A DNA stretch of 64,000 bases from Oxalicibacterium solurbis. GTDB taxonomy: Bacteria; Pseudomonadota; Gammaproteobacteria; Burkholderiales; Burkholderiaceae_D. A model generated the notes under the pieces. The model did not search any database and was not told the origin of the DNA. It saw nothing but the letters and a program-made list of their open reading frames with translations. How positions within the stretch are numbered: the stretch's first letter is position 1; every line of letters begins with the position of its first letter. The stretch covers positions 248,001 to 312,000 of the forward strand of contig NZ_BMDP01000002.1 in the NCBI RefSeq assembly GCF_014635845.1. The letters are read 5' to 3'. This document shows, in pieces, positions 20,785-33,194 of this stretch. The translations under genes and the position numbers were made by a program.

Positions 20785-21894
20785 TTATTGCACCCGCGCC
20801 GAACGTATGGCGCGGCTCAGGTCGATGACAGACATCGCGTAGAAAAAACTGCGGTTGTACTGCGTGATCGCGAAGAAGTTGTTCGCACCCAGCCAGTAAT
20901 CGGTCGGTCCGTCGCCATTCTGCAGATCGACCAGACCGTACGACATGTCGGCCGGCGGTTCCGAGGTCGGTATTACCCCGGCCGATTTCAATTCTTCCAG
21001 ACTGAATTTCGCTGTCAGTCCCTGATTCAGGAAGCGTTGCCAGTCGTTGCGCGTCGGATCGACGACGACGGGAAACGCCAGCGGTTCACCATGCCGCCAG
21101 CCGTGTTCGACGAGAAAGTGGGCCACGCTGCCAATTGCATCGACCGGCGAGTTGCGCAGATCGATATGGCCGTTGCCGTCGAAATCGACCGCGTACTTGC
21201 GGATGCTGCCCGGCATGAATTGCGGCCAGCCGATTGCGCCCGCGTAGGAGCCCAGCAGCGAGAACGGATCGATGCGTTCATCGCGCGCGAACAGTAGCGT
21301 GTTTTCCAGTTCGCGGCGGAAGTAGGCCATGCGCGCGGTGCGATTCGGCGTATCCGGATAGGCGAAGGCGAGCGTGGCGATGGCGTCCATCACGCGGAAG
21401 TTGCCGGTATTGCGGCCGTAGATGGTTTCGACACCGAGGATGGCGACGATGATTTCGGCCGGCACGCCATATTGCGTTTCGGCGCGTGACAGTGCATCCG
21501 CGTAGGTATTCCAGAAGGCGACGCCGGCATCGATGCGCACCGGTTCGACGAAGCGGCTGCGATAGGCGGTCCAGTTCTTCGGCTTGCCGGGCGGCGCCGG
21601 CATCATCAGCTGGACGGCACGTTCGACATACTGCGTCTGGTCCAGCGTGGCCTGCAATTCTGCGCGGTCGAAACCGTTGCGCGCGACCATATCGTCGATG
21701 AAGGCATCGATGTCGCTGCGCTGGCTGAAATCGGTGAATGCTTCGCCCTGAACGGGTTTGACGGCTTTCTTCGTCTTGGCCTGCGGCGCAGCTTTGCGGC
21801 CGGATTCGCCGGCGGTGGCGCAGCCGGCCAGAGCGAGGATGGAGGAGAGGGCCAGCAGCGAAACGGTCTTTCTTCTGGAAAAGGAAAATTTCAT
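20785..21894 (-). CDS. mltB: Membrane-bound lytic murein transglycosylase B
   Basis: A 369-residue lipoprotein with a lipobox LALAGC near residue 20, cleaving peptidoglycan with formation of 1,6-anhydromuramic acid ends. The GH103/SLT_2 domain shows the RFVEPVRIDAGVAFWNTYADAL segment, the catalytic glutamate in ILGVETIYGRNTGNFRVMDAIATLAF, and GAIGWPQFMPGSIRKYAVDFDGNGHIDL. The start ATG (21894) overlaps the stop of the upstream transglutaminase gene, placing it last in the MoxR-DUF58-TgpA operon, an unusual but informative partner for cell-wall remodelling. Confidence 0.92.
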   Translation of the reverse strand: MKFSFSRRKTVSLLALSSILALAGCATAGESGRKAAPQAKTKKAVKPVQGEAFTDFSQRSDIDAFIDDMVARNGFDRAELQATLDQTQYVERAVQLMMPAPPGKPKNWTAYRSRFVEPVRIDAGVAFWNTYADALSRAETQYGVPAEIIVAILGVETIYGRNTGNFRVMDAIATLAFAYPDTPNRTARMAYFRRELENTLLFARDERIDPFSLLGSYAGAIGWPQFMPGSIRKYAVDFDGNGHIDLRNSPVDAIGSVAHFLVEHGWRHGEPLAFPVVVDPTRNDWQRFLNQGLTAKFSLEELKSAGVIPTSEPPADMSYGLVDLQNGDGPTDYWLGANNFFAITQYNRSFFYAMSVIDLSRAIRSARVQ

Positions 21895-23948
21895 CGAATC
21901 TGGTTCAGCAGGGTTTTGAGTTGCGACAGCGTATCCGGTTGCGACAATGCCGGATGGCCGTAGCGCGTTTGTTCATACAGCGACAGAAAATGTTGCAGCG
22001 CTTCCTGCATTACGGGTGTCAGCGCAGGACCGTTCAGCAGCCGTCTTGCATAGGTGCGCGGTCCTTCATGCGGACTATGCGGAAAACCGCGGCGTTCCAT
22101 CCGCCTGCGCAATGACGCATACAGTGCTTCGACCGGATCGTTGTCGCGGCGTCGTCCAGCGAGCAGCGGCACGGCGATGATCAACGTCACGATCGCACCT
22201 GCTACGCACATCAGCAGCGCCATCGTCTGCCAGCCGATGTTACCGAAGCCCAGAGACTGCAGCAAATTCTTTTGTCTTTCCGGCGTGTAATTCAATACCC
22301 ACTGGTTCCAGCCGTTGTCCAGCGCATCCCAGCGGAAGCGCAGTGCAGCGATCCATGAATCGCGTCCGGTATTGAAGTTGATCAAGCCACCGAGCATCGG
22401 TTCCGTTGTCGGGGCGATGGCGACGCTGCGTTCGATGCGAGCGGGTGAGACTGCTGCAGTCGGATCGACGCGCACCCAGCCGCGCTGCGGCAGCCAGACT
22501 TCGGCCCATGCGTGGGCATCGGATTGCCGCACGGTCATGAAACCGTCGACCGGATTGATTTCGCCGCCCTGATAGCCGGTGACGACGCGCGCCGGAATGC
22601 CCATCGCGCGCATGATGACGGTGAAGGCGCCTGCATAGTGTTCGCAGAAGCCGGCGCGTGTGACGAACAGGAATTCATCGATGCCGTTGCGGCCCAGCAG
22701 CGGCGGCTCCAGCGTGTAGCGGAAGCCGTATTTATTGTCGCGGAAAAAAGCCAGCACGGTGGCAATGCGTTCCGCATCGCCGGCCACGGAGCGGCGCAAT
22801 TTTGCGGCGAATTGCAGCGTGCGCGGGTTGTAGCCGGACGGCAATGCCAGCCATGGCTGCAGTTCGGCTTTGGCAAGTTCGGGCTGCAGCATGTAGCGCG
22901 GTGTGGAAACGACGTCGTAACGAACGCGCGCATCGATCGGGCGGCGCGCCAGCAGCTGCATGTCCTGTGTCAGGCGTACCGGATTGTCGGGCAACTGTGG
23001 TGCGGCTTGCGGCATGTCGAGCGCAAACAGCCACGGACGCGAACCGGGTTCCTGCGTGATGCGGTAGTGCAGCGGATTGCCTTGCGCAGTCAGTGTGCCG
23101 GCCGTGTGTTGTTCGTCGTAACGCATCGGGCGGTGTGTCCGATGTTGTGTCTGGTAATGCGTCCATGTCTTGCCGTCGAAGCGGTCGAGCACGATGCCGC
23201 GCCAGTAGAGCGCCGAGTTCGGTGGCACGGCATCTGAAAACTGCGCGCGAAACGCGATGTCCTGCGACATCGCCAGCTTGGCGATATTGCCGGGTGACAT
23301 CTGGTCGGACAGGCCGGTGCGGCCGGCATTGGCATCGCTCGGCAAGCCCCATAGCGGTCCCTGGATACGCGGAAACAGCAGAAACAGCACGACGGTCAGC
23401 GGCGCAGCCAGCGCGACAATGAGTGCACCGGAGCGGAAACGGCGCGCCAGCGATGGTACGGTACCGGTGTACTGGAACGACAGTTGCGCGGTGAGCATCG
23501 TGACGATTGCAGCGATCATCAGCAGCGCGGTTGCAATGTTCTGCGTGTAGAGGAAATTGGCGAGGATCAGAAAAAAGCCAAGAAACACGACGACGAACAG
23601 GTCGCGCTTCGCATGCATTTCCAGCAGCTTGAAGATCAGCAGCAGCGTCAGCATCGCGACGCCGGCGTCCTGCCCGAGCAGGGTCTTGAAGTTCAGGTAG
23701 ATGCCGCCCATCGCCAGCGCTGCCAGCGGCAACAGCAGCCAGCGTGACGGCAGGCGGTTGCCACGGAAGGTGATCCAGCCGCGCCAGAACAGCAGAATGG
23801 CACCGATACCCGTCACCCACAGCGGCAGATGCACGGCATGCGGCGCCAGCACCAGAAAGCAGGCCAGCAACAGCAGCAGCGTATCGGCCTTGTCGCGTGA
23901 CATGGGACGCGCATTGCGACCGGCAAAGAACCGGACGAGCGTCTTCAT
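21891..23948 (-). CDS. TgpA-type membrane transglutaminase (DUF3488 + transglutaminase-like)
   Basis: A 685-residue inner-membrane protein. The first ~180 residues hold about six transmembrane helices (DUF3488), followed by a periplasmic transglutaminase-like domain with the Cys-His-Asp triad (GFCEHYAG, SDAHAWAEV, VRVDPTAAV). One more transmembrane helix (ALLMCVAGAIVTLIIAVPLLAG) and a short DUF4129-like cytoplasmic tail end the protein. The ATG at 23948 overlaps the stop of the DUF58 gene by ATGA; the longer frame to 24242 overlaps that gene and is rejected. In Pseudomonas the homologous TgpA is essential, but its substrate is uncertain. Confidence 0.9.
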   Translation of the reverse strand: MKTLVRFFAGRNARPMSRDKADTLLLLLACFLVLAPHAVHLPLWVTGIGAILLFWRGWITFRGNRLPSRWLLLPLAALAMGGIYLNFKTLLGQDAGVAMLTLLLIFKLLEMHAKRDLFVVVFLGFFLILANFLYTQNIATALLMIAAIVTMLTAQLSFQYTGTVPSLARRFRSGALIVALAAPLTVVLFLLFPRIQGPLWGLPSDANAGRTGLSDQMSPGNIAKLAMSQDIAFRAQFSDAVPPNSALYWRGIVLDRFDGKTWTHYQTQHRTHRPMRYDEQHTAGTLTAQGNPLHYRITQEPGSRPWLFALDMPQAAPQLPDNPVRLTQDMQLLARRPIDARVRYDVVSTPRYMLQPELAKAELQPWLALPSGYNPRTLQFAAKLRRSVAGDAERIATVLAFFRDNKYGFRYTLEPPLLGRNGIDEFLFVTRAGFCEHYAGAFTVIMRAMGIPARVVTGYQGGEINPVDGFMTVRQSDAHAWAEVWLPQRGWVRVDPTAAVSPARIERSVAIAPTTEPMLGGLINFNTGRDSWIAALRFRWDALDNGWNQWVLNYTPERQKNLLQSLGFGNIGWQTMALLMCVAGAIVTLIIAVPLLAGRRRDNDPVEALYASLRRRMERRGFPHSPHEGPRTYARRLLNGPALTPVMQEALQHFLSLYEQTRYGHPALSQPDTLSQLKTLLNQIR

Positions 23949-24958
23949 GCGCCTGCTCCATCGTCGCCGGCATGCAATCCATGCAGCGCGAGCGCCTGCA
24001 GGCACGCTGCCTGATGCGCCGGGCCGACCGCTGGTGGAAAGTGTAGATTGTCGAGCCGGAACGCATACGGCAATCCGCGCGCCTCGGCCATCAGCACCCA
24101 GCGCGTCATGCGCGACAGGCGCAGTTCCACATCCATCGTGCGCGGCAGGCGTGCGAAGTCGAGCGACAGTTCGCTGCTGGCGCCGCCTTCGAACTGCTTG
24201 GCGATCAGTGCGCTGCTTTCGGTCCGCGCGATCTGCCGCCATGCCAGCAGGCGCGGCGAATCGCCGGCCTGATAGGGGCGGATGCCGGCGAAATCGTCAT
24301 GGCCGGCGGCGCCACGCCCGTCTTCGCGTTCACCCTGCATGAGCGGAAGCGGCGGCGCATCGTCTTCCGGATGCGGATAGACCAGCGCGCGCAGATCCGG
24401 TTTCCAGTAACTCCATGCACGCATCAGTCCCAACGGGAAACGCGTCTGCAGCCGGATGCGCGGTGCCGGCATCCAACCGCGTTCGTGCGTCGATGCACTG
24501 AGCGTGACGTTGCTCGCAGCGTGCGCTGCGACGTCGATCGCGTGTTCGATCGCATTATCCGTATCGATGAAGCCGAGCAGAATCGCGTAGCGGTCGTGTG
24601 CACGGCGATTGTGCAGATGCAGTTCGAACTGTGCTTCTTCGCCGGCGAATACGGGTGCTGTGCGGCCGGGCGACAGATGCAGCTGCGCGAGATTGCGATG
24701 CGTCAGATGCATGTCGATGACGGCGCAGCCGGCGAGCAGGAAGGTCAGGATGAATCCCAGGCCCAGGTTGTAGTTGACCGATGCGATGAAGAGTACGACC
24801 AGCATGACGCCGAACACGAGGCCGGCACGCGTCGGCAGGATGAAGACACGGCGCTGGTTCAGCACGACTTCGCCTGGCTCGGCATCGCGCAGCTTCAGCA
24901 GCCGGCGCGCGAATCGCTGGCGGAATCGGCGGAAGAAGATTGCCACGGAGGTTGCCAA
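23945..24958 (-). CDS. DUF58 domain protein with two transmembrane helices
   Basis: A 337-residue protein with an N-terminal membrane hairpin (GLVFGVMLVVLFIASVNY and GLGFILTFLLAGCAVIDMHL) and the DUF58 signature DDFAGIRPYQAGDSPRLLAWRQIARTESSALIAKQFEGG, the part of the family related to von Willebrand factor A folds. It works with a MoxR ATPase, probably as its substrate or adaptor. It overlaps the downstream transglutaminase gene by four bases and lies 13 bp after the MoxR gene. Confidence 0.88.
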   Translation of the reverse strand: MATSVAIFFRRFRQRFARRLLKLRDAEPGEVVLNQRRVFILPTRAGLVFGVMLVVLFIASVNYNLGLGFILTFLLAGCAVIDMHLTHRNLAQLHLSPGRTAPVFAGEEAQFELHLHNRRAHDRYAILLGFIDTDNAIEHAIDVAAHAASNVTLSASTHERGWMPAPRIRLQTRFPLGLMRAWSYWKPDLRALVYPHPEDDAPPLPLMQGEREDGRGAAGHDDFAGIRPYQAGDSPRLLAWRQIARTESSALIAKQFEGGASSELSLDFARLPRTMDVELRLSRMTRWVLMAEARGLPYAFRLDNLHFPPAVGPAHQAACLQALALHGLHAGDDGAGA

Positions 24959-24971
24959 GAGACTCAGTGTC

Positions 24972-25892
<921 letters not shown>

Positions 25893-26048
25893 GCGATCTT
25901 CCATGGAGAGGCGCGCATGCGGCGCGCACGGTTGAATGGAACGACAGTGAGTGAACGGCAAGGCGTGAATCCGAAGCAGACAGATTCTATGCGAGAACGG
26001 CGCGTTGCGGGAGCGTGCAAATATGGGATGGAAGGAACGGAACCGAGG

Positions 26049-27065
26049 TCAGTCTTTCTGCTTGCGCAGTACAACCCAGAACGCAATGACGGTGAAGGCG
26101 GCGACGATGCCGACCACGATCCAGAAACCGTGTGCATGCTCGGCCAGCGGCACACCGCCGACATTCATGCCGAGCAGGCCGGCAATGATGTTGATCGGCA
26201 GCGCCAGCACGGTGACGATGGTCAGCACGTACAGGCTGCGATTGTTTTCCTCGTTGACCTGCGCGGCGATTTCTTCCTGCAGCAGCTTGATGCGTTCCTG
26301 CAGTGAACTCATGTCGTTCAGCACGACGGAAAATTCTTCGGTCGATTGCCGCAGTTCCTGCAGGTCTTCTTCGGCCATCCATGCCGGCGGTCGCTGCAGC
26401 AGGCGGAACAGCGCGGCAGGTTCCGGCGCCAGCAGGCGCTGCAGCCGCACCAGTACGCGGCGCAGTGCGCCGAGATCGGCGCGCCGCTCGGTCAGGCGGC
26501 CGGCCAGCAGGTTGTCCTCGACGCGATCGACACGCGCGACGGCATCGCGCACGATGTTGACCAGCACGTCGGCCTGGTCATGGAACAGGTGAATCAGCAG
26601 TTCCACCGACGAGCGTACGGCATCGCCCGTTGCCACGGCATGGCGCAGGCGGTCGATGGATTTGAGCGGCGTGCGGCGTGCGCTGACGACGACGCGCCGC
26701 GATACGTTCAGCCACAACGTGGCGATGTCGGCCGAATCCAGCGAAAAGTTGTGCAATACATCGTTGACGACGGCGACCAGCGTATCGTTCGCCAGTTCGA
26801 TGCGGGTGGAGCGCGAACCGTCGTGCAGCGCTTCGACGAATTCATCGGCGACGCCGCCGTGTTCGATCATCCATTTTTCGCTGGCGGTATTGCTCAGGTT
26901 GAAATGCAGCCAGAGAAATTCGTTGTCCGAAGAGGAGGGCTGCGCCAGCCATTCCGCGGCTTCCTGCGAACCGATCTGGATGGCGGAGGTATCGCGGCCG
27001 AACAGGAATCCCCAGATCAGGCCGGACGGGTCCGAACCGTAGTTGCCGAATGCAGCAGTGGACAT
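26049..27065 (-). CDS. zntB: CorA/ZntB-family metal ion transporter
   Basis: A 338-residue homopentameric-type cation channel or transporter. The large cytoplasmic N-terminal domain (IWGFLFGRDTSAIQI..., LWLHFNLSNTASEKWM) leads to a long helix and two C-terminal transmembrane helices (LYVLTIVTVLALPINIIAGLLGMNVGGVP, GFWIVVGIVAAFTVIAFWVVL). The GMN motif is intact. The N-terminal LHFNLS..., GGV...EF features resemble ZntB (zinc) rather than magnesium CorA, but metal choice cannot be read from sequence with certainty. Its stop is ~155 bp from the moxR start, in the same direction; probably a separate unit. Confidence 0.85.
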   Translation of the reverse strand: MSTAAFGNYGSDPSGLIWGFLFGRDTSAIQIGSQEAAEWLAQPSSSDNEFLWLHFNLSNTASEKWMIEHGGVADEFVEALHDGSRSTRIELANDTLVAVVNDVLHNFSLDSADIATLWLNVSRRVVVSARRTPLKSIDRLRHAVATGDAVRSSVELLIHLFHDQADVLVNIVRDAVARVDRVEDNLLAGRLTERRADLGALRRVLVRLQRLLAPEPAALFRLLQRPPAWMAEEDLQELRQSTEEFSVVLNDMSSLQERIKLLQEEIAAQVNEENNRSLYVLTIVTVLALPINIIAGLLGMNVGGVPLAEHAHGFWIVVGIVAAFTVIAFWVVLRKQKD

Positions 27066-27310
27066 GGGGAATGTGGAAACGATACGGAAAGGCTGGCGGA
27101 GCGGCCTGCTCGTGAGATGGCCGCTCCGGAATCTGGTCGGGATCCTTTATGCGCCGGATCCCGTCGGCGCTGGCAGCCGCTATTCTGCGCAAGCGATGTG
27201 ACATCCGTGTGACAAGCGTCCGGGAATGCAGGGGAGAAGCGGCCGAGCAGGTAGAATAGCGGCTCGCTTCATCAGAGAATTCGCAGAGAAATCCGCAGAA
27301 AGAGTCACGC

Positions 27311-28222
27311 ATGTCCATCCAATGGTTCCCCGGTCACATGAACGCCGCCCGCAAGAGGGCGGCGGAAGCCATGGAGAAGACCGATCTGGTGATCGAGGTG
27401 CTGGACGCACGCGTGCCGCAGGCCAGCCGCAATCCGATGATCGAGGAGTTGCGAACGTTCCGTCAGCGCCCCTGCCTGAAAATCCTGAACAAGGCCGATC
27501 TGGCCGATCCGGTGGCGACGAAGCTGTGGATCGATTTCTACAACGCGCAGAAAAATGTCCATGCGGTTGCGCTCAGCTGCAAGAAACCGGCCGACGTCGC
27601 CAAGGTGCCAGGCCTGGCGATGAAGATCGCGCCGCATCGCGGCACCGCGCTGAAGCCGCTGCGCATCATGATCATGGGCATTCCGAACGTCGGCAAATCG
27701 ACGCTGATGAATGCGCTGCTGAAAAAACGCGTTGCCCAGGTCGGCGACGAGCCGGCCGTGACGAAGACGCAGCAGCGCCTTTATCTCGGCAACAACATCG
27801 TGCTGACCGACACGCCCGGCATGATGTGGCCGAAGATCGAACATCCGACCGACGGCCTGATGCTGGCCGCCAGCCATGCGATCGGCAGCAATGCCTTGAT
27901 CGAGGAAGAAGTCGCGACCTTCCTTGCCGATATCCTGCTGCAGCGTTATCCGCAACTGCTGGCGGCGCGTTACGCGCTCAAGACCGACGGCATGGATGGC
28001 GTGGCTGTTGTTGAAGGCGTGGCACAGAAACGCGCCTTCCGCATCAAGGGCGGCGACTTCGATCTGGAAAAGGCCGCGCACACCTTCCTGCAGGATTACC
28101 GCAGCGGCGCGCTCGGCCGTATCAGCCTGGAGACGCCGGAAAGCCGCGCCGCGCTGCTGGCCAGCTACCAGCCGCCGGAATCGCTGAGCGACGTGCAGGC
28201 CGACGACGCGGAAGAGGGCTGA
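27311..28222 (+). CDS. ylqF: Ribosome biogenesis GTPase YlqF/RbgA
   Basis: A 303-residue circularly permuted GTPase: the G4 motif NKADL (residue ~57) and G5 precede G1 (GIPNVGKSTLMNALL, ~122) and G3 (DTPG, ~162), the hallmark of the YlqF/RbgA family that matures the 50S subunit. N-terminal IQWFPGHMNAARKRAAEAMEKTDLVIEVLDARVP is typical. Monocistronic, divergent from zntB. Confidence 0.93.
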   Translation: MSIQWFPGHMNAARKRAAEAMEKTDLVIEVLDARVPQASRNPMIEELRTFRQRPCLKILNKADLADPVATKLWIDFYNAQKNVHAVALSCKKPADVAKVPGLAMKIAPHRGTALKPLRIMIMGIPNVGKSTLMNALLKKRVAQVGDEPAVTKTQQRLYLGNNIVLTDTPGMMWPKIEHPTDGLMLAASHAIGSNALIEEEVATFLADILLQRYPQLLAARYALKTDGMDGVAVVEGVAQKRAFRIKGGDFDLEKAAHTFLQDYRSGALGRISLETPESRAALLASYQPPESLSDVQADDAEEG

Positions 28223-28232
28223 AAGGCCCGCC

Positions 28233-29753
28233 TCATTTCGACGCCGTCATCTCGCGCACTTTGCGCCGCAGTTCACGTTCGCGTCGTTGTTCTTCATTCC
28301 AGTCGTGCCGGATGGCCGACCACAGGGCGATCACCATCAGCACGATCACGATGGTGAACGGCAACGCAAAAACGATGGTTGCCGTCTGAACGGCCTGCAG
28401 GCCGCCGGCCAGAAGCAGGCTGATGGCGATGCCGGCCACCAGCAGACCCCATATCGTCTTGATTCGTGCCGAAGGATCGGGATTTCCGCCTGAACTCATG
28501 ATGCCGAGCACGAGCGTCGCCGAATCGCCGGAGGTCACGAAAAATACCAGCACCAGTATCGTGGCGACGATCGACATCAGCAATCCCAGCGGCATGGCAT
28601 TAAACATGGCGAACAACGCGGTTGAGACATCGCTGGTGACTGCCTCGCTGATAGGCACGCCTTGCCAGATTTCCATGTGCAACGCCGTGCCGCCAAACAC
28701 GGAGAACCACAGGAAAGCGGCAAACGTCGGCGCCAGCACGGTACCGAGGATGAATTCGCGTATCGTGCGGCCGCGCGATACGCGCGCGATGAACAGGCCG
28801 ACGAACGGCGACCACGAAATCCACCAGGCCCAATAGAACAGCGTCCAGCCGCCTACCCATTGTGTTTCGCGAAAAGGTGTCATGCGCAGGCTCATGCGAA
28901 TGAATTCGCTCAGGTAGGAGCCCAGCGTGTTGGTCAGCGTGTCGATGATGGTGATGGTCGGACCGAGAAGAAACACGGTCAGCGCCAGCAGCACAGCCAA
29001 TATCATGTTGAAATTGGAAAGCAGCCGGATGCCCTTGTCCACGCCGCTGACTGCCGAGGTAATGAACAATGCCGTCGTCACGACGATGATGCAGACTTGT
29101 GCGGTTGTGCCTATGGGTACGCCGAGGACGGTATGCAAGCCGCTGTTAATCTGCAGCGCGCCCATGCCGAGCGAGGCGGCGACGCCGAACGCGGTGGCAA
29201 TCACCGCCAGCACATTGAACAGGCTGGACATCCGCTGGATCGGCCGCCATGGCAGGGTGCGCGTGGATTCGCTGATCAGCGCGGCACTGCCGCGCCGATA
29301 TTGGAAGAAGGCGATCGCCAGCGCGACCACGCCGTAAATGGCCCACGGATGCAGGCCCCAATGGAAGAAGCTGTAGCGCATTGCAGCGTTGGCGGCTTCC
29401 GGTGTACTGGGAATGATGCCGGGCGGCGCAATCAGATAATGCGAAACGGGTTCGGCCACGCCCCAGAACACCAGGCCGATGCCCATGCCGGCCGAAAACA
29501 GCATGGCGAACCACGAGTGCAGTGAAAACTCGGGATCGTCGTCTTCTCCGCCGAGTTTCAGATTGCCGTATCGGCTGCAGGCAAGGAAGAGTGCAAAAAC
29601 GACCAGCGCCAGCACCAGCCACAAATACAGCCATCCGAAATTCTTGGTCGTGATTGCCAGCGCCGAATCGAAGAACCTGCCGAGCGACGACGGCGAAAAG
29701 ATGCCCCACAGGACGACGATGAGTATGGATCCAGCCGAAAAGATCAGTTGCAT
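28233..29753 (-). CDS. BCCT-family (betaine/carnitine/choline) transporter
   Basis: A 506-residue, ~12-helix transporter. The family landmarks are SAGMGIGLVFWGVAEPVSHY (glycine-rich substrate/ion segment), and the aromatic-box stretch GGWTLFYWAWWISWSPFVGLFIARVSRGRTIREFI with the repeated Trp residues that cradle quaternary ammonium groups. The protein brings in compatible solutes or carnitine-like compounds; the particular solute is not determined by sequence. AAGGA precedes the ATG. It lies 65 bp after the porin gene in the same direction, a probable two-gene unit. Confidence 0.9.
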   Translation of the reverse strand: MQLIFSAGSILIVVLWGIFSPSSLGRFFDSALAITTKNFGWLYLWLVLALVVFALFLACSRYGNLKLGGEDDDPEFSLHSWFAMLFSAGMGIGLVFWGVAEPVSHYLIAPPGIIPSTPEAANAAMRYSFFHWGLHPWAIYGVVALAIAFFQYRRGSAALISESTRTLPWRPIQRMSSLFNVLAVIATAFGVAASLGMGALQINSGLHTVLGVPIGTTAQVCIIVVTTALFITSAVSGVDKGIRLLSNFNMILAVLLALTVFLLGPTITIIDTLTNTLGSYLSEFIRMSLRMTPFRETQWVGGWTLFYWAWWISWSPFVGLFIARVSRGRTIREFILGTVLAPTFAAFLWFSVFGGTALHMEIWQGVPISEAVTSDVSTALFAMFNAMPLGLLMSIVATILVLVFFVTSGDSATLVLGIMSSGGNPDPSARIKTIWGLLVAGIAISLLLAGGLQAVQTATIVFALPFTIVIVLMVIALWSAIRHDWNEEQRRERELRRKVREMTASK

Positions 29754-29818
29754 GGATTTTCCTTTCTTTTTATGCGGACATGCCTGCGACGACAGCGTGC
29801 GTGCTTCTCCGGCGACGA

Positions 29819-30841
29819 TCAGAACGAATAGGTCATGCCGATGGCCATCCCCTTGTATCGTTCCGTCCGATGATCTTGATACAGGTCGACATAGGTCGTG
29901 ACGTTGCGAGAGAAAGCATAGACATAGCCGGCACTGAGCTTGTGATCGCCGTTGAGACGATTATGCCCATACCCGGCACGGATCGTATGCCGATCGACGG
30001 TATAGGTGCCTGCCAGCACGCAGGTATCTTCCGGTTCGCTCCCGCGCAGGCGGTTGCGTGCGCAGGAACCCATGATTTCGGTGGGGCCGATGAGATAGCG
30101 CGCGCCCAGCAGCCGGATGTCGTCGCGATGCGCGTTTCTTTCGTAGGCGAAGACCGCGCGCAGCGGACCGGTAGTGTAACGGATCGCCCCGCCGACGGGG
30201 CGGCTATCGGCCGCCGCGTCCGTTTCGAGCTTGACGGCGGTCTGTACGTTCATGCCGTAAAAATCCGGTGTGCCGTAGAACAGCGCATCGCCGAAACGGG
30301 AGAAATCTGCATAGCCCAATTCCGCATCATGGATGCCGTCGCTGGTGTAGCGGCCGGTTTGATAGGCAGCCAGCGAAGCGTTGAAACCGCTGTTCATCCA
30401 TGGTTCGTATTCCCACACGTTCTGCCATAAAGGCGTCATGGCACGTCCCAATCGCAGTCTGCCGAAGCGTTCGCCCTTGAGTCCAACTGTCGTCTCGCCT
30501 TGCCAATAGGTTTTCGGTCGTTCCTGTTCGCCGGTATCGAGATCGAACCGGGTTTCGAGAACGAAGGTGGTGGCCAGCCCGGCGGATAGCTTTTCTTCTC
30601 CCTTCAGTCCCAGCCAGTTGTTGAAGCCGCGATCGACACGTGTCGCTGAACCGCTTTCCCTGGCGATACCCAGATCGAAATAGCCGTAAGGTACAACGCT
30701 GGTCTGGGCGGCGAGCGGGGTGGAAACCGTGGCAGCGACCAGCATGATCGAAACACGGCGGTGCGTCAGCGGCGTACGTTGCGTTCGTTCGCTTGCGGAA
30801 GAATGAATGGAGATTCGTGTCGGCAAGTGCTTCCTCCCCAT
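29819..30841 (-). CDS. Gram-negative general porin
   Basis: A ~340-residue outer-membrane beta-barrel of the betaproteobacterial porin_4/OmpC-like type: mature start TSVVPYGYFDLGIARESG, GFNNWLGLKGEEKL, the characteristic AGLATTFVLETRFDLDTGE...GLKGERFGRLRLGRAMTP, and a terminal phenylalanine (GMAIGMTYSF) needed for BAM insertion. The signal peptide is unusually positioned, with a long charged N region before IMLVAATVSTPLAAQ, so the true start may be ATG 30841, or ATG 30745, neither with a good ribosome-binding site. Followed by the BCCT transporter. Confidence 0.82.
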   Translation of the reverse strand: MGRKHLPTRISIHSSASERTQRTPLTHRRVSIMLVAATVSTPLAAQTSVVPYGYFDLGIARESGSATRVDRGFNNWLGLKGEEKLSAGLATTFVLETRFDLDTGEQERPKTYWQGETTVGLKGERFGRLRLGRAMTPLWQNVWEYEPWMNSGFNASLAAYQTGRYTSDGIHDAELGYADFSRFGDALFYGTPDFYGMNVQTAVKLETDAAADSRPVGGAIRYTTGPLRAVFAYERNAHRDDIRLLGARYLIGPTEIMGSCARNRLRGSEPEDTCVLAGTYTVDRHTIRAGYGHNRLNGDHKLSAGYVYAFSRNVTTYVDLYQDHRTERYKGMAIGMTYSF

Positions 30842-30913
30842 GCAGTAAGAAAGAAACCTGCTACAGCGGCGACACCATGATCGCCTGCGATACAGAGGAA
30901 CATGATTTACGAC

Positions 30914-30956
30914 AAAAAACAAGCCCGCAAGTTTTACCTTGCGGGCTTGTTTTTGC
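30914..30956 (-). terminator. Rho-independent terminator of groESL
   Basis: CAAGCCCGCAAG / CTTGCGGGCTTG stem (12 bp, TTTTAC loop) with A- and T-tracts on both sides, 43 bp past the groEL stop. The symmetric tracts would let it act in both directions. Confidence 0.9.
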
Positions 30957-30998
30957 AAAAGACGGGAAGCCGGAAGCCGGCTTCCGCTGGTGCAGCAA

Positions 30999-32663
<1,665 letters not shown>

Positions 32664-32763
32664 TTAAATGCGCTTGCGCTGAGTGATTGATGTGCAATCA
32701 CCGATCCGCGTGGCGGAGAGGATGCAGTCCGCTCGATGCTGTGCATGCAAGCGGAAACCGGCA

Positions 32764-33054
32764 TCACTTTTGTACGATTGCGAGAATTTCGTCTTCTTTA
32801 ATAACAAGCAGTTCTTCGCCTTGGTACTTAACAGATTGAACGCCGTACTTTTGAAACAGGACGCGATCGCCGACTTTGACGTCGAGCGGGCGAACCTTGC
32901 CGTCTTCGAGGATCTTGCCGTTGCCGACTGCCAGCACTTCACCCTGGTCCGGTTTTTCTGCTGCCGCTTCAGGGATGATGAGGCCGGACGCAGTTTTGGT
33001 TTCCTGGTCGAGGCGCTTGACGATGACGCGATCGTGCAAGGGACGAAGGTTCAT
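32764..33054 (-). CDS. groES: 10 kDa co-chaperonin GroES
   Basis: A 96-residue GroES lid: [35 protein letters not shown] with the mobile loop, GEVLAVG and VLFQKYG...[21 protein letters not shown] precedes the ATG at 33054. First gene of the groESL operon. Confidence 0.98.
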   Translation of the reverse strand: MNLRPLHDRVIVKRLDQETKTASGLIIPEAAAEKPDQGEVLAVGNGKILEDGKVRPLDVKVGDRVLFQKYGVQSVKYQGEELLVIKEDEILAIVQK

Positions 33055-33167
33055 ACAAACTCCTTAATTATCAGTAAGTTAGGTGATTTTCACGGCGAGG
33101 CCGCTGCCGTGCGGTTGTGTTCACTGCAAGCCTGCCGCACTGGAAAGTGGGATCGGTGCAGAGGGTT

Positions 33168-33194
33168 TTAGCACTCTACCCCGGCGAGTGCTAA
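33168..33194. promoter_or_regulatory. CIRCE operator (HrcA binding site)
   Basis: A perfect TTAGCACTC - N9 - GAGTGCTAA inverted repeat, 114 bp upstream of groES. This is the consensus CIRCE element bound by the HrcA repressor, which releases on heat shock. It directly abuts the -10 box. Confidence 0.97.
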